64,000 bases of DNA from Yoonia sp. GPGPB17 (GCF_037892195.1 NZ_JATACI010000002.1:2356001-2420000), one strand, 5' to 3'. Positions 41,880 to 52,694 are shown, numbered from the stretch's first letter. Numbers and translations are program-made. The notes: generated from the letters alone by a model not told the origin.

Positions 41880-43048
41880 ACAAACCTTCCTGAATGCTGT
41901 TTTTACCGGGGGTGCGCAGGCGGTCTCACTGGTCGTGATTGTTGCCCTTGCGGCCGTCCTTGATGCCGCCGTTTTCGGGGCGCTCAGCATTCAGTTGTCT
42001 CTTGCTGCCGTCCTGTCCATCCTGTGTACACTCCAGTTCGAGCGGGTCTATGTCCGCGTCCGTACGGCGGCACTGGCCCGCTATATCGCCTTTCATATCT
42101 TTTGCCTTGCCTGTGTGTCAGCCGGTTTTCTGGCAGTTGCCATCGCGCTGGGTATCGGGCAGATCGCCGTCCTTTTGGCCGCCGCCACCGGCTTGTCCCA
42201 GATTGCGCTCTATGGTGCCGCAAGGCAGGGTCTATTTGTACGCATCTGGGTGATGAAGGCTGTTCAGGCCACCAGCCTGCTTGGCCTCAGTGCCATCATC
42301 TATGCCGTGCAACAGGACACCCTGTATTGGATCGCTTTCGTCGGATCGTACTTTGGTGCGGGTCTGTTTGCATTGGATCAACCAACCCGGCATGCCTTGT
42401 TTCACAGAACACTGCGGCATGACATCCGCCGCGCCGCCTATAGCGCCCGGATCGCGGCTATGGCGCTGGGTTCACTTTTGGCGGGGTCGTTCACACGTGA
42501 ATTCCCGGTGATCCTGTCAGGCGCGCTGGGCTTAGCCAGAGACAGCCGGGGCACTGGGCCTGGTTTTGCGCACCGTCGGCGCACCCATTGGCCTGCTGGC
42601 CCGCTCGGCTGCGGCTGTTGTATCAAACTATGTGGCATCGGGCCGTTTTGATGTGACTGCCATGATCAAGCTGTCAATCGTTCCAGTGATCGGGATCGGC
42701 TATATTGCCGTAGTACTGGTGGCATCATACTTTGTCCCCGCAGTGACCAAATACGCCCAGTTTGCCACCTTCCTGATTGCATTGGCGCCCTACTTTGTAC
42801 TGCGGGCCTATGTTGGCCTTTTGGGGTCGGCTTTTGTTTTCTATCGCATGCAGCGGTTTGACCTGATGTGTAACACGATGATCGCCTTGAGCGTTGCCGC
42901 CACTGGCCTGGCCGTCAGCTTTGCCGGTCTTCCGTTTGCAACACTGCTTTGGGCCATTTCAATCACCAACATGATCTTTGCAATCACCATTGCACGCAGG
43001 CTTTTCTTGCATTTAGGACGGGCACCAGCCGTTCCAGGTCAGCCATGA
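41872..43048 (+). CDS. wzx: Oligosaccharide flippase (Wzx type), frameshifted
   Basis: The start is GTG at 41872, overlapping the wzy stop. Membrane segments begin at once (FLNAVFTGGAQAVSLVVIVALAAVL) and continue through two frames: the first to about 42540, the second from about 42566 (MRTVGAPIGLLARSAAAVVSNYV) to 43048. Together they form about 391 residues with roughly ten membrane segments, in the Wzx/MATE-like lipopolysaccharide flippase family. The break lies around 42536-42560 (one base too many or two too few) and does not fall in a homopolymer. Either an indel error or a true disruption is possible; a Wzy-dependent pathway needs this flippase. Confidence 0.7.
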
Positions 43049-43057
43049 GCAGATCAA

Positions 43058-44229
43058 ATGTCCAAAGATAGTACGGCAAAAACGATCAAGGTGGTCTATT
43101 CTACCCGCGTGATACCTCACTACCGTATCCCCTTGTTGGAAGCGCTAGCCAAGGATCCCAGGATCACGTTCCGCGTGATTACGACGCGTGATCGAAAGGG
43201 CAGCAAAGCGCAAAATTTCCGGGGTCCGATCAATTTCGATCTGGTCAAGCTATGGGCCTGGCGCCCGGCTATATACACCCGCAATGGCAAGGCGGAACTA
43301 TCGGTTCCTCTAGGGTTGGGACGCAACCTGTTTCGCTTTTCTCCCGATGTGGTGATTACCGAGGGCGCCTCGCATGTCTTTAGCAACATCACCGCCTTCA
43401 TTTATGCCAAGCTTTTTCGCCGCCGGATTGTTCAATGGAGCCTTGGTGAGCTGCGCAATCGCAAACTATCACTGCCGCGGCGATTGCTGAACGCCGTGTG
43501 TTTTCATGCCATTGAACGCAAATCCGATGCCGCCATTGCCTATAGCGAAACTGGTGCTGCCTATTTCGAGCGTATCGGCATGCCGAAAGAAAAGATCGTC
43601 GTAGCGCTCAATACAATCGACACAAAAGATCGGATTGCAAAGCACAAGGCCTATGCCGACACTCACGAGCTTGCCTACCCTTCGCCCTGCCCAGAGGTAT
43701 TCAACATCACCTATGTAGGCGCTCTGATTGATGTCAAACGCCCCGCACTGTTGATCGAGGCATTTACCAAAGTCAGCAAGGAAATCCCGAACAGCCGTCT
43801 GTCGATTGCCGGCGATGGCCCCCTGCGCGAGGAATTGGAAGCACAAGTCAATAGCGCGGGCCTGTCAGACCGCGTTTCCTTCTGGGGGCATATCTCGGAC
43901 GAGATGCCACGGTTCTTTTATGATGCAAGCGTTTTGGTGATGCCTGGCCTTGGAGGGCTGGTCATACCAGATGCGCTTGCACATGGCGTCCCTGTGATTT
44001 GCAACGAAGGTGATGGCTCGGAAAAAGACATCGTTACCGAACAATGTGGACTGCTGTTGCCCCAAATGGACTCTGCGCAGTTAGCGGATGCTTTGGTGAA
44101 GCTAGCGCATGACCGCGGTAAGCAAAGCCGCTGGCGAGCGGCGCGCTACGAACGGTCGACGAAAAACTCTCAATCGAAAACTACCACAACAACATTTATC
44201 GGGCTGTTGAGGTTGCTCTTAGTAGCTGA
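43058..44229 (+). CDS. Glycosyltransferase (GT4 family), frameshifted at the C-terminus
   Basis: A GT-B fold transferase. The N-terminal half has VVYSTRVIPHYRIPLLEAL, and the C-terminal half has the donor-site signature: FNITYVGALIDVKRPALLIEAF, RLSIAGDGPLREELEAQ and VMPGLGGLVIPDALAHGVPVIC, then EGDGSEKDIV. The frame as sequenced runs to 44293 with a Thr/Ser-rich tail unlike the family. One extra G in CGG at 44153-44155 changes it to ERVDEKLSIENYHNNIYRAVE and a stop at 44229, a natural end for GT4 enzymes, about 390 residues. It probably adds one sugar of the EPS repeat unit; donor unknown. Confidence 0.78.
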
Positions 44230-44259
44230 CGCCACGCGGACCGATGTTAGGAATGACAA

Positions 44260-45264
44260 TTGCGAAACCCAAATAAAACAAACGTCTTGGTGAATGCAGT
44301 TTCGGCCAAAGATGGCGGCGCCCGCACAATTGTCGAAGGGCTTGTCACCGCTGCAGACCACTATCATCAATACGAATTCATTATTCTGGCCGGTTTTCGG
44401 GCGGACCGCCAATATGCTGCCAACATTGTATGGGTCTACTTGCCAAAATCAGGTTTGCGGGCCGTACTTTTCAACCTTTTGGGTGTTGCGTTTTACTTCT
44501 ATTGGCACCGCTGCCATGCCCTACTTTCGTTGAACAACATGAACTGCGTCCTTGTGCCAACGGATCGCCGTACAACCTATTTTCACCAACCAAAGGCACT
44601 GGATTTTGCCTTTAGTGACGTCAAAGCACGGATCATTCGCACCTATCTAATGCACACACGCGACAGGGTTGTTGTGCAATCACCGCAAGTCCACGCGGAC
44701 TTTGTCGCGCTCTTTGGGCAGCGTCATGAGGTTCAGATTGCATGGCCGGGGTTTACAACGCCAGCTCGTGTAGATGCACATGCTAGAAACACTCACGAAG
44801 TACTGGTGCCCGTTGCGGGTTTTGAAAGCCCGCATAAAAACTTCGCGTTTGTGCATGATGTCGCCGAAACGCTAGGCTCAGACTGGCGCGTTGTGGTTAC
44901 AGCAAGAGACAGCGCAGGTTTTGAAGGGGTGGCAGAGAATATCTGCTTCATCGGCCCCCAAACGCGGGAGGATTTATTCTGCCTTTACCACAAAGCAACT
45001 GTCGTTCTGATGCCGTCAACCCATGAGACGATTGGCCTTCCCATATTCGAGGCATTGAGTGTCGGAACACCGGTTGTCGCGTATGACGCCCCCTACATCC
45101 GCTTGTTTCAAGAGACGTTTGGTATCACGTCGGGTTTGGGAATCGCCGCCAGCGCCGCTGAAGCTAAGGATTGGACTACGATGTTCAGTAACGGCGATAA
45201 ACAAATCACTCACGCGACAGATTTTCGCCAAGGTGATTGGAAAGAAGTGTTTGATGCTCTTTAA
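44260..45264 (+). CDS. Glycosyltransferase (GT4 family)
   Basis: A 334-residue GT-B transferase starting at TTG 44260 behind AGGAATGA. The N-terminus NVLVNAVSAKDGGARTIVEGL matches a GT4 subgroup common in EPS clusters. The C-terminal donor domain shows VLVPVAGFESPHKNFAFVHD, ENICFIGPQTREDLFCLYHKATVVLMPS, and THETIGLPIFEALSVGTPVVAYDAPYI, including the conserved EALSxGTP. It is translated from the same operon as the preceding transferase. The acceptor and sugar are unknown. Confidence 0.82.
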   Translation: MRNPNKTNVLVNAVSAKDGGARTIVEGLVTAADHYHQYEFIILAGFRADRQYAANIVWVYLPKSGLRAVLFNLLGVAFYFYWHRCHALLSLNNMNCVLVPTDRRTTYFHQPKALDFAFSDVKARIIRTYLMHTRDRVVVQSPQVHADFVALFGQRHEVQIAWPGFTTPARVDAHARNTHEVLVPVAGFESPHKNFAFVHDVAETLGSDWRVVVTARDSAGFEGVAENICFIGPQTREDLFCLYHKATVVLMPSTHETIGLPIFEALSVGTPVVAYDAPYIRLFQETFGITSGLGIAASAAEAKDWTTMFSNGDKQITHATDFRQGDWKEVFDAL

Positions 45265-45363
45265 GAACAGGCCAATGGAAACTCAAAATTCAAGCAAGGC
45301 TCGACGCGTTCTGGCAGTGTCCCACTATCGCTCAGGCAACGCGCGTCCACTTAGGATCTGCAA

Positions 45364-47497
45364 ATGAAGCAACTTCTCCAATCTCTCAAGGATGGATCAA
45401 CCGATCTGGCGGATGTTCCTGCACCGAAGGCTGCGCATGGCCAGTTGCTTATACGTACAACAAAAACACTGGTATCGACGGGCACTGAGCGGATGCTGGT
45501 CACCTTTGGAAAGAGCAATCTTGTCCAAAAAGCACGTAGCCAGCCCGACAAGGTGAAGATGGTGCTGGAAAAGGCCAAGACTGACGGTTTTGCCGCCACT
45601 GTTGATGCGGTGCGAAGTAAGTTGGATCAACCGCTTGCATTGGGGTACTGCAATGTCGGACGGGTTATTGCCTGCGGCGAGGGTTTAAGTGGATTTGAAA
45701 TCGGCGATCGCATCGCCTCGAACGGCAAACACGCCGAAATTGTCGCTGTTCCCAAGAACCTTTGCGCGCGTATTCCTGACGACGTCAGTGACGAGGAGGC
45801 CGCCTTTACCGTTACTGCGTCTATTGGGCTACAGGGTATCCGTCTTGCCAATCCGACGCTGGGCGAAACGGTGGTAGTTACAGGGCTGGGTTTGATCGGT
45901 CTTCTGACCGTACAAATGCTCAAAGCGCAGGGGTGTCGCGTATTGGGTGTCGATTTTGATGCCACGCGCTTACAACTCGCGCGTCAGTTCGGCGCAGAAA
46001 CAGTTGATCCGACGGTAAGTGGTGACGTGTTGGTCAAAGCGGCAGCGTTTTCCCGAGGCGCGGGCGTTGATGCCGTCATTATCACTGCAGCAACAAAGAG
46101 CAATGGACCCATCTCGCAAGCAGCCCATATTTGTCGGCAAAGAGGCCGTATCATTCTTGTTGGCGTCACAGGGCTAGAGCTGAACCGCGCTGACTTCTAC
46201 GAGAAAGAGCTCAGCTTTCAGGTGTCATGTTCATACGGCCCGGGCCGCTACGACAGCAACTATGAAGAGCTGGGGCAGGACTATCCCATTGGTTTTGTCC
46301 GTTGGACCGAGCAACGCAACTTTGAAGCCGTATTAGATATGATCAGCGCTGGATCGCTGGATCTGAAACCACTGATTTCCCATCGTTTCGACATCTCTGA
46401 GGGTAAGCAGGCAATGGACCTGCTGGCGTCAAAGGACGCTGCGCTGGGTATCTTGCTTGACTACCCAACGGATCAGCCCTGGGCCCCGCCTGCACGAAGC
46501 GTCGTTCTGGTTGACAATACGGCTATGACAACCGCCTCAAGCAAATCCAACGTCGGTTTCCTGGGTGCTGGTAACTATGCAGGACGCGTATTGATCCCCG
46601 CATTCCAATCTGCCGGTGCAGTTTTGGATACGGTCGTCAGCGGTGGCGGCGTCAGTGCCGTCCATTTTGGCCGCAAGTTTGGCTTTGCTGAAGCTGCGGC
46701 TGATCAATCGGCCGTTCTGGAAAAGGACAGCATCGACACCGTCGTCATTGCAACCCGGCACAATGCCCATGCTGGTCAGGTTATTGCATCCCTCAAGGCT
46801 AAGCAAGCATGTTTTTTGCGAAAAGCCGCTTTGCCTGACGGAAATTGAACTCGCGAACATCCAGGCCGAGGCCGCGTTGCACCCAGAACTGCACCTGATG
46901 GTTGGCTTCAACCGCCGTTTTGCGCCACATGTGATCAAAATGAAAGAGCTTTTAGCGAACGAGAATGAACCGAAGTCGATTGTAATGACCGTCAATGCGG
47001 GTGCCATCCCAGCCAATCATTGGTCACAGGATGCCGAAATTGGCGGCGGGCGCATCATTGGTGAGGCATGCCACTTCATTGATCTGGCACTTCATCTTGT
47101 AGGATCGCCAATCGCTTCGTGTCAGGTGCAGGCGCTCGGACGGTCATCATCCTCGGCTATCTGCGATGACAAGGTCGTCGTCACCTTAGGGTTTGAGGAT
47201 GGTTCTTTTGCGGCAATCCATTATTTGGCCAATGGTCACAAAGGTTTCCCAAAGGAACGTATCGAGGTGTTCTGCTCCGGTCGTATTCTGCAACTGGACA
47301 ATTTCCAGAAACTCAAAGGATGGGGCTGGTCTCAGTTTTCCAAGATGAACCTTTGGCGCCAGGATAAGGGCCAGTCAGCCTGTGCGAAATCCTTTGTCGA
47401 TGCCATTAGGCGAGGCACACAAACACCCATTCCAAGATCAGATATCTTTCAGGTCAGCCGCACGGCAATTGAAGCCGCGACGATGGCGCGGCGGTAA
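45364..47497 (+). CDS. Bi-domain oxidoreductase (Zn-alcohol-dehydrogenase plus Gfo/Idh/MocA), frameshifted
   Basis: The N-terminal half (about residues 1-380) is an MDR/zinc-type alcohol dehydrogenase (TKTLVSTGTERMLV, GYCNVGRV, VVTGLGLIGLLTVQMLKAQG). The C-terminal half is a Gfo/Idh/MocA oxidoreductase (VGFLGAGNYAGRVLIPAF, VATRHNAH, CEKPLCLTEIEL, MVGFNRRFAPHV). The reading frame shifts near 46805-46815 with one base too many or two too few, and the sequence continues exactly at KHVFCEKPL. The full protein is about 710 residues, the normal length of this fused family, which is found in capsule and EPS clusters next to heparinase genes. It probably modifies a nucleotide sugar; the substrate is unknown. 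Confidence 0.82.
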
Positions 47498-47503
47498 GGG
47501 TGG

Positions 47504-49147
47504 ATGCTGGGAAGGGTCGGATTGCTATGGCGTACCTTGCGGTACCTGCAACCCGTGCAGATATTTGGCCGTGTGTATTTTCGTATGATGCGGCCCCGAC
47601 CAAACTTTTTGCCGGGCCCCCGACCCAGAGCAGGGCGCGGCCCCTATCGGGATGTCGCGCGTCGCTCTGCCCGTATGCTGGGTCCGACAAAATGGCGGTT
47701 TCTTAACGAAGACGGTGAATTGACCGAAATTGGTTGGCAGAATGATCAGCGCTCAAAGCTCTGGCGCTACAATCAGCATTACTTTGACGATCTGAATGCC
47801 GAGGCCGGACAGGATCGTCTGGGGTGGCATATGGATCTGGTTGCCATTTGGATCAAGCAAAATCCTGCCGCCCATGGACAGGGGTGGGAGCCGTATCCCA
47901 CATCGTTACGCATTGTGAACTGGGTCAAATGGACCTGTGCCGGGCAAACATTGACCCCAGACATGATGCACAGCCTCGCGGTGCAGACACGCTGGCTGAC
48001 AAAACGTCTGGAATGGCATCTGCTAGGCAATCACTTATTTGCGAATGCCAAGGCCTTGGTCCATGCAGGGCTGTTTTTCGAAGGGCCGGAAGCAGAGAAG
48101 TGGCTGGAAAAGGGCCTTGCAATACTGGCAAAAGAGCTGCCGGAACAGATACTTTCGGACGGTGGCCAATTTGAACTAACGCCGATGTATCATGCCTTAG
48201 CGCTCGAAGACCTGCTTGACCTTGTGAACATCGCATCAGCCTACCCGGAAGCGTTCGCGGCCCCGGCGCGGTCAATACAGGTTGATCATTGGCGTCAGAC
48301 GATCCCAGCGATGCTACGGTGGCTTCTTGCCATGAGTCATCCTGATGGACGCATCGCACTATTTAGCGATGCCGCCTTCGACATCGCACCTTCGAACACC
48401 GCCCTATACGACTATGCGTCACGCCTTGGCTTTGCACGGCCTGTCATTGATGAAGAGGGCATTCTTGATCTGCCTGCATCGGGCTTCAGCCGTTTGGCCA
48501 AAGGCTCTGCTGTCCTTCTGGCAGATTTGGCAAGGATTGGGCCCGACTATCTGCCCGGTCATGGACACGCGGATACGCTGTCGTTTGAATTGTCGGTTTA
48601 CGGTCAGCGCGTATTCGTAAACTCTGGCACATCCGTCTACGGCTTGGGGCAAGAACGACAGCGGCAACGTGGTACGCCAGCCCATAATACCGTGACCGTG
48701 AACGGTGCAAACTCATCCGAAGTTTGGTCGGGGTTTCGTGTGGGTGCCCGCGCCCGGATTCTGGATCGCCGGGTCGTGCAGGATGATAATGTCCTGCTGG
48801 CATCGGCAAGCCATGATGGATATGGCCGTGTGGTCACCGGCTTGAAACACAAGCGGGACTTCCGACTGACCACCCGATCTTTGACAATCAACGATCAGAT
48901 CAGCCGCCCGGCACAGGCGGAGGCCCGGTTCCATTTGCATCCCGCCGTGAAAGCCACGCTTTCCAGCAAGGCGGAAGGGCACCTGTTACTGCCAGATGGG
49001 CAAAAACTATCGTTCCGTGTCGAACCCGGCGCGCTGCGGCTGGAACCTGCTACATGGCATCCAGAGTTCGGGATATCTCAAGACACGCATTGCCTCGTTG
49101 CTGCTCTTGACGATCAACATATTTGCCTGACACTGGAGTGGCCCTGA
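47504..49147 (+). CDS. Heparinase II/III-family protein
   Basis: A 547-residue protein. An N-terminal (alpha/alpha) toroid region has RWRFLNEDGELT-like KWRFLNEDGEL and WRYNQHYFDDLNAE, then WEPYPTSLRIVNWVKW, LEWHLLGNHLFANAKALVHAGLFF and GGQFELTPMYHALALEDLLDLVN. The heparinase beta-sandwich has PDYLPGHGHADTLSFELSVYGQRVFVNSGTSVYG, with the His and Tyr positions expected for a lyase. These proteins sit in many EPS clusters together with the bi-domain oxidoreductase and WbuB-type transferase, as here. No signal peptide is evident, so a cytoplasmic or inner-membrane-associated role in uronate polymer handling is likelier than secretion. Confidence 0.85.
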   Translation: MLGRVGLLWRTLRYLQPVQIFGRVYFRMMRPRPNFLPGPRPRAGRGPYRDVARRSARMLGPTKWRFLNEDGELTEIGWQNDQRSKLWRYNQHYFDDLNAEAGQDRLGWHMDLVAIWIKQNPAAHGQGWEPYPTSLRIVNWVKWTCAGQTLTPDMMHSLAVQTRWLTKRLEWHLLGNHLFANAKALVHAGLFFEGPEAEKWLEKGLAILAKELPEQILSDGGQFELTPMYHALALEDLLDLVNIASAYPEAFAAPARSIQVDHWRQTIPAMLRWLLAMSHPDGRIALFSDAAFDIAPSNTALYDYASRLGFARPVIDEEGILDLPASGFSRLAKGSAVLLADLARIGPDYLPGHGHADTLSFELSVYGQRVFVNSGTSVYGLGQERQRQRGTPAHNTVTVNGANSSEVWSGFRVGARARILDRRVVQDDNVLLASASHDGYGRVVTGLKHKRDFRLTTRSLTINDQISRPAQAEARFHLHPAVKATLSSKAEGHLLLPDGQKLSFRVEPGALRLEPATWHPEFGISQDTHCLVAALDDQHICLTLEWP

Positions 49148-49152
49148 TCCGG

Positions 49153-50373
49153 ATGCATATACTCTTTCTCACAGACAACTTCCCGCCAGAGGTCAACGCG
49201 CCAGCGTCCCGCACGTTCGAGCATGCGCGCGAGTGGGTAAAACAGGGACATCAGGTTACCGTGATTACCTGCACCCCCAATTTCCCGGATGGAAAGGTCT
49301 TTGAAGGGTACAGAAACAAGCTGTGGCAAAGCGAAGTCGTCGCAGGTATTCGCGTTATTCGTGTCTGGAGCTTCATCTCGCGCAATCAGGGCTTTGTCAG
49401 ACGTATTCTGGACTATCAAAGCTACATGATCAGCAGTTTCTTTGCGTCCCTTTTTGTCCGCCATGTTGATGTCGTCGTTGGCACTTCACCACAGTTCTTT
49501 ACCGTATGTGCTGCATGGGCGTCAGCAGCAGTCAAACGCAGACCGTTTGTGTTTGAGCTGCGCGACATCTGGCCAGAGTCCATTCGCGCCGTCGGTGCCA
49601 TGAAGGCATCAAAAGTGCTTGATGTTTTCGAACGGATGGAAATGTTTCTGTACCGCCGCGCCAAGGCCATCGTTTCTGTCACACATTCATTCAAGGATAC
49701 GCTTGTTCAGCGCGGTATCGACGGGGCGAAAATCCATGTTGTGACAAATGGTGTTGATACGTCGCAGTTTTCCCCCAGGGCCAAAGATCCCGAGCTGCTG
49801 AACGAACACGGCCTGACTGACGCATTTGTTGCAGGCTACATTGGCACGCATGGTATGGCCCATGCTTTGGAAACACTGGTCGATGCCGCTCGCCTGCTCG
49901 AGGCGGACCCCGACGCGGGCGACATCAAGCTAATGATGCTGGGAAATGGCGCGCGCCGAGATGCGATCATCGCACGTGCAGCGGGCCTGTCGAATATCAC
50001 CTTTGTCGAAACCGTATCGAAGAAAGAAGTGGCCCGCTATTGGTCGCTGCTGGACGTCGCGATCATCCACCTCAGAAGGAATGATCTTTTCAAGACGGTC
50101 ATACCATCCAAGATGTTTGAATGCATGGGCATGGGCATACCAATTGTGCACGGGGTCGAGGGTGAATCTGCCGACATCATAGCCCGACATGATGTCGGCG
50201 TGCCGGTGGAGCCGGAAAACCCAGCCGCGCTGGCCGCTGCGCTAAAACGATTGCACGCGCGTCCTGATCTGCGTGACCGGTTTCGCCAGAATGGGTTGAA
50301 TTGTGCGCAGCAGTACGAGCGGACGTCACTTGCGGACGAAATGTTATTGGTTTTGACGGATGTGGTAGGGTAA
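49153..50373 (+). CDS. Glycosyltransferase (GT4, WbuB-like)
   Basis: Begins MHILFLTDNFPPEVNAPASRTFEHA, the signature start of WbuB-like GT4 transferases, and has VFELRDIWPESIRAVGAM, VTNGVDTSQFSPRA, GYIGTHGMAHALETLVDAA, IPSKMFECMGMGIPIVHGV and a C-terminal helix. About 406 residues, full length. I use the ATG at 49153 in place of the ORF start at 49123, which overlaps the heparinase gene. WbuB-like enzymes transfer an N-acetylated amino sugar (in E. coli O26, L-FucNAc) to a lipid-linked intermediate. The gene is the last plus-strand gene of the EPS block and ends 4 bases from the convergent wecA-like gene. Confidence 0.88.
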   Translation: MHILFLTDNFPPEVNAPASRTFEHAREWVKQGHQVTVITCTPNFPDGKVFEGYRNKLWQSEVVAGIRVIRVWSFISRNQGFVRRILDYQSYMISSFFASLFVRHVDVVVGTSPQFFTVCAAWASAAVKRRPFVFELRDIWPESIRAVGAMKASKVLDVFERMEMFLYRRAKAIVSVTHSFKDTLVQRGIDGAKIHVVTNGVDTSQFSPRAKDPELLNEHGLTDAFVAGYIGTHGMAHALETLVDAARLLEADPDAGDIKLMMLGNGARRDAIIARAAGLSNITFVETVSKKEVARYWSLLDVAIIHLRRNDLFKTVIPSKMFECMGMGIPIVHGVEGESADIIARHDVGVPVEPENPAALAAALKRLHARPDLRDRFRQNGLNCAQQYERTSLADEMLLVLTDVVG

Positions 50374-50377
50374 AGGG

Positions 50378-51469
50378 CTAAGGTTTTCCACGCCGCCGCG
50401 CCGCAGCCATGGCGGCATAGTAGGACACAAAGAAGATCCCCAGAAACGCCAAGACGGCCAGAAAAGCGGCAAAGTTATCGTCCCACAGCAGCACCCCGGT
50501 GATCGGTGGGATCAGAACGAACGGCGCAAGGACGGCAGTGGTTAGCGAATTGCAAAGATGGCGCCTGTTGCGGCCCAAGACGCGGATCTCGATGCCGCGC
50601 ATCACCAGTTGATGCATATGCAAACGGTCAGGCAGCATCGCATCCCGATTGCTACGGGCCCGGCGATACATGGCAAGCAGCGTGTCCGCCAATGGCCAGA
50701 ACATCGTCAGCAAGATGGCCCATGGTGCCGCCGCCGGCGCATTCAGCAAAGTCGCAATACCAAACCAACCCAGTACGAAACCAATCGTATAGGCCCCCGC
50801 GTCCCCCAGAAAGATCAGTCCAAAAGGGTAGTTCAGAACAAAAAAGCCCGCCACAACTGCGGCCACCATCATGCTTAATACTGCGGTCGGAACATATCCC
50901 GCCTGCTCTGCGATCAAGGCAATTGAGAACGCCGCGCCAATCGCAGCGAGAGCTGCCAGGCCGTTTACACCGTCGATCAGATTGAAGCCATTTGAAACGC
51001 CAGCCGTCAGAAGCAAGGTGAACGGCACACCTATGAACCAATACGCCAACGCCTGATCGGCAACCGGCCAGCCGATGGTTCGCAGCCAGTCCCCGATCAG
51101 CCCAATGACGAACAAGCTGGCGACGGCAACCGTCAGCAAACGAATTCTGGGTGTGACACGAAACCCAAGGTCCTCTTTCAGCCCCACAAGAAACACAAGC
51201 GCGGTCGCGATGATGAACACCCCATACTGCCGCACGAGTGCTTCGGGTGCGAAGAATATACTGCAGGCCAGCGCACCAAAGATTGCCACGCCCCCGACGC
51301 GTGGTGTGAGCCCAACATGCATAGCCTGAACTGCTGTTGCGTCATCGGCCCGTCCGCGCAACCTTGGGACTACGCGTGCAAGTACGATCAATGCAATGCA
51401 CAAAAAGAATGAGACCAGCGCAAGATAGACGAGGTGAATTTCAAAGAGCTGAATTCTCTCAATATCCAT
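50378..51469 (-). CDS. Undecaprenyl-phosphate sugar-1-phosphate transferase (WecA/MraY family)
   Basis: A 363-residue integral membrane protein with about 11 hydrophobic segments and family motifs: TPRVGGVAIFGALACS, FLVGLKEDLG, GFNLIDGVNGLAALAAIGAA, IFLGDAGAYTIGFVLGW and the C-terminal PDRLHMHQLVMRG region. WecA-type enzymes start repeat-unit synthesis by moving a GlcNAc- or GalNAc-1-phosphate onto undecaprenyl phosphate on the cytoplasmic face. With WecB/WecC, flippase and polymerase in the locus, it is the likely initiating transferase. I choose the ATG at 51469 (MDIERIQLFEIH); the longer ORF upstream has unlikely Cys-rich residues. Confidence 0.88.
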   Translation of the reverse strand: MDIERIQLFEIHLVYLALVSFFLCIALIVLARVVPRLRGRADDATAVQAMHVGLTPRVGGVAIFGALACSIFFAPEALVRQYGVFIIATALVFLVGLKEDLGFRVTPRIRLLTVAVASLFVIGLIGDWLRTIGWPVADQALAYWFIGVPFTLLLTAGVSNGFNLIDGVNGLAALAAIGAAFSIALIAEQAGYVPTAVLSMMVAAVVAGFFVLNYPFGLIFLGDAGAYTIGFVLGWFGIATLLNAPAAAPWAILLTMFWPLADTLLAMYRRARSNRDAMLPDRLHMHQLVMRGIEIRVLGRNRRHLCNSLTTAVLAPFVLIPPITGVLLWDDNFAAFLAVLAFLGIFFVSYYAAMAAARRRGKP

Positions 51470-51630
51470 CACTAAAGCCCAACTTTGATACTTGCAACAA
51501 CACAACCCACTGGTGCATGCCGTTAACCATTGCCACGGCAACATGTGGGATGCAATGTCCAAGAACCAAGGGGACGCAAGGCGCCAATTGTTGCCACCTT
51601 CATCGGTGCACTCCGGTTGTCTGCTTACCC

Positions 51631-52566
51631 CTAGTTGTAAAGTCCCGGAACCAAATTTTCAGCTAGTATCTTTAAAGTCTCGGGTGCTGTTCCGGGCGGC
51701 TGTACCGGCCCGTAGTGGACATCATAGGCTCCGCCAAGCTTGGCCTTCAGCTCCGACACATATCGCAGTGATGCAACCTTGCGCCCCAACTCGTCGTTTC
51801 CGCCGCTCAACAACGCGACCAGTCGGCGCGTCCGATAGTAGTGCCGCGAATTGCGCATATCGGCCGAAGCAGGCACAATCGGTGCGGCGCAAGATGCGGA
51901 TGTATGTGTCACACCGGTGCGCCAGGGCGGCTCAACCAACAGCCCACCCTGCATGCGTGGCACGCGCCCGGATCCAAAGACCAGCAGCGCACCGGCATTA
52001 TTCAGGTGGGCGATCATGCCTGCCCGCGTATGCCGTGCCGTCAGCACTCTGTCCTTGCTGTCCAGATCCACCGCGATAAGACGTTCGGCCCCCAAAAACC
52101 GTTCGGTTTCGCGGCCCGCAACCACCTTGAGGTCAGGACGATGATCAAGCAACGCGCCGGCGTGCGCGATGAAGTCGAATGTTCCAATTGGATGGGTCGA
52201 AGCAATGACGACTGGCCCCGCCCTTGGAATGTTCTCTAGTCCATGGGGAATAATCTGTGTCCCCCCGTTCATTGCCAGCAGCGCGTGGATCAGATCTGTA
52301 CCGGTACGGCCATCGAGCGCGATCAGGATCTCCTCGGTTTCACGCAAGGCAAAAAAAGCCTGTCCAGTGAAACCGCGATTAACAGCATCCACCGCCCGCA
52401 TTAGCCAGCGCAGTAACTTCAGCCGTCGATCTGCTCCTTGCGGAATACGCAACCGCGCGCGCAAAAGTGCATCAAGCGGGTTATCGGTCTTGGGTTGGTT
52501 CAATATTCGCCTGTCGCGCCTGTCTGTCGTTTGCCGCACGCTAACACGCCTTTTCGCCCAGCGCAT
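51631..52566 (-). CDS. Lysophospholipid/hemolysin-type acyltransferase
   Basis: A 311-residue protein of the PlsC-like acyltransferase superfamily. The catalytic box is STHPIGTFDFI (HPxGxxD, about residue 125), followed by VDLDSKDRVLT, a glycine-rich substrate region LLVFGSGRVPRMQGGLLVEPPWRTGV (as in FPxG-type motif III) and IVPASADMRNS. No membrane segment is certain. Such enzymes acylate glycerophospholipids or hydroxy-fatty-acyl acceptors; the closest types take part in ornithine-lipid or membrane acyl transfer. It stands alone after the EPS cluster and need not belong to it. The ATG at 52566 follows a TTG that could also be used. Confidence 0.75.
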   Translation of the reverse strand: MRWAKRRVSVRQTTDRRDRRILNQPKTDNPLDALLRARLRIPQGADRRLKLLRWLMRAVDAVNRGFTGQAFFALRETEEILIALDGRTGTDLIHALLAMNGGTQIIPHGLENIPRAGPVVIASTHPIGTFDFIAHAGALLDHRPDLKVVAGRETERFLGAERLIAVDLDSKDRVLTARHTRAGMIAHLNNAGALLVFGSGRVPRMQGGLLVEPPWRTGVTHTSASCAAPIVPASADMRNSRHYYRTRRLVALLSGGNDELGRKVASLRYVSELKAKLGGAYDVHYGPVQPPGTAPETLKILAENLVPGLYN

Positions 52567-52694
52567 CAAGTCATTGATCCATGAAGGTTTTCATGGACTA
52601 AACGCGCGGGCTGCGTCAAATTCCGTTTACCGGTACGGTCCAGTTATCATTGGCCGTCAGATGCGTTTGTTTCGAACAGGATAAAGGCTGCGCC

